Of a stretch of DNA of 64,000 bases, positions 63,859 to 64,000 are shown piece by piece. The stretch is from a virus: IMG/VR virus record IMGVR_UViG_3300049595_004364, positions 1-64,000 of that record, one strand, 5' to 3'. The notes under the pieces were generated by a model. That model was not told the origin of the DNA and did no database searches. It saw only the letters and a list, made by a program, of their open reading frames with translations. Within the stretch, counting starts at the first letter, position 1. Every line of letters begins with the position of its first letter. Made by a program: the position numbers and the translations under genes.

Positions 63859-64000
63859 AGTGTAACTCCTTTGTGTTTGGATCATGTTGAATTGCACCTG
63901 CGTCAATCCATTGCTGCTGTTGGCCTCTCATATGAGTTAAGCCAACGAATAGATATATAGAAACGCCTAGTAAAAGTACTAAAGCATAGGTGTATTTACG
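63842..64000 (-). CDS. Membrane protein, 5' end off the window
   Basis: Open to the right edge. The visible part reads RKYTYALVLLLGVSIYLFVG, then LTHMRGQQQQWIDAGAIQHD and ELHFVPCS. One membrane segment (about 17 residues) is followed by a short periplasmic or cytoplasmic tail with a C-terminal Cys. Small one-TM proteins in such regions are often of unknown role. Its stop overlaps the next gene, whose ribosome binding site lies inside it. Confidence 0.65.
   Translation of the reverse strand, partial: RKYTYALVLLLGVSIYLFVGLTHMRGQQQQWIDAGAIQHDPNTKELHFVPCS

Noticed and set aside
1-64000. Integrase, repressor, attachment site, insertion sequence or CRISPR array
   Set aside because: None recognised. 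The direct repeats found are protein-coding repeats in fibre genes without spacers typical of CRISPR.

Overview
The window is one continuous piece of a tailed double-stranded DNA phage genome, open at both ends. The tail block follows the lambda-like order (tube, frameshifted chaperone, tape measure, then M/L/K/I/J-like proteins), so the virion is almost certainly a long-tailed siphovirus. Two independent signs point to an alphaproteobacterial host. First, the phage carries a circularly permuted, two-piece-type tmRNA gene with the tag ANDN...ALAA, an arrangement typical of that class. Second, it carries a repeated minus-strand promoter of the form CTTGAC-17-TATnnT. The DNA is AT-rich, and two tRNAs (anticodons TGA and TAT) read A-ending codons.

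Layout. Positions 1-25422 (+) hold the virion block: a prohead protease-scaffold-capsid polyprotein (5' end off the window), head-tail connector, a large neck-position protein, tail terminator, tail tube, an internal promoter/terminator pair, tail chaperone with its frameshift extension, tape measure, tip proteins, a 1791-aa repeat-rich fibre, two small fibre-associated proteins, a tiny lipoprotein and a LapG-like cysteine peptidase. A bidirectional terminator at 25427 separates this from everything else, which is all on the minus strand.

Positions 25457-47701 (-) are mainly nucleotide and DNA metabolism: class Ia ribonucleotide reductase (NrdA, NrdB), flap exonuclease, Hjc-type resolvase, SbcC/SbcD-like nuclease, ssDNA-binding protein, UvsW-like helicase, PhoH ATPase, family A DNA polymerase, primase, DnaB-like helicase, ThyX, and an NAD+-dependent DNA ligase split into two separated genes. 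There is also a PC4-like protein, two WYL_2/Sm-like proteins (one further downstream) and a glycan-type pair (TPR-FkbM methyltransferase and a GH130-like propeller). Positions 47713-53757 (-) are a second structural module, including a collagen-like fibre, on the strand opposite the main virion genes.

Positions 53829-64000 (-) are an accessory and lysis region: two tRNAs, SleB-type hydrolase, HTH proteins, two nucleotide pyrophosphohydrolase-like genes, spanins, small membrane proteins and lipoproteins, a metallophosphoesterase, and many small conserved phage genes. The most striking content here is a translation-related set: a tmRNA (ssrA) at about 59071-59397, a ribosomal protein bS21 gene at 61926, and the tRNAs. 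Together they suggest that the phage alters or supplements host ribosome initiation, decoding and rescue. No integrase, repressor/excision cassette, CRISPR array or insertion sequence was recognised.
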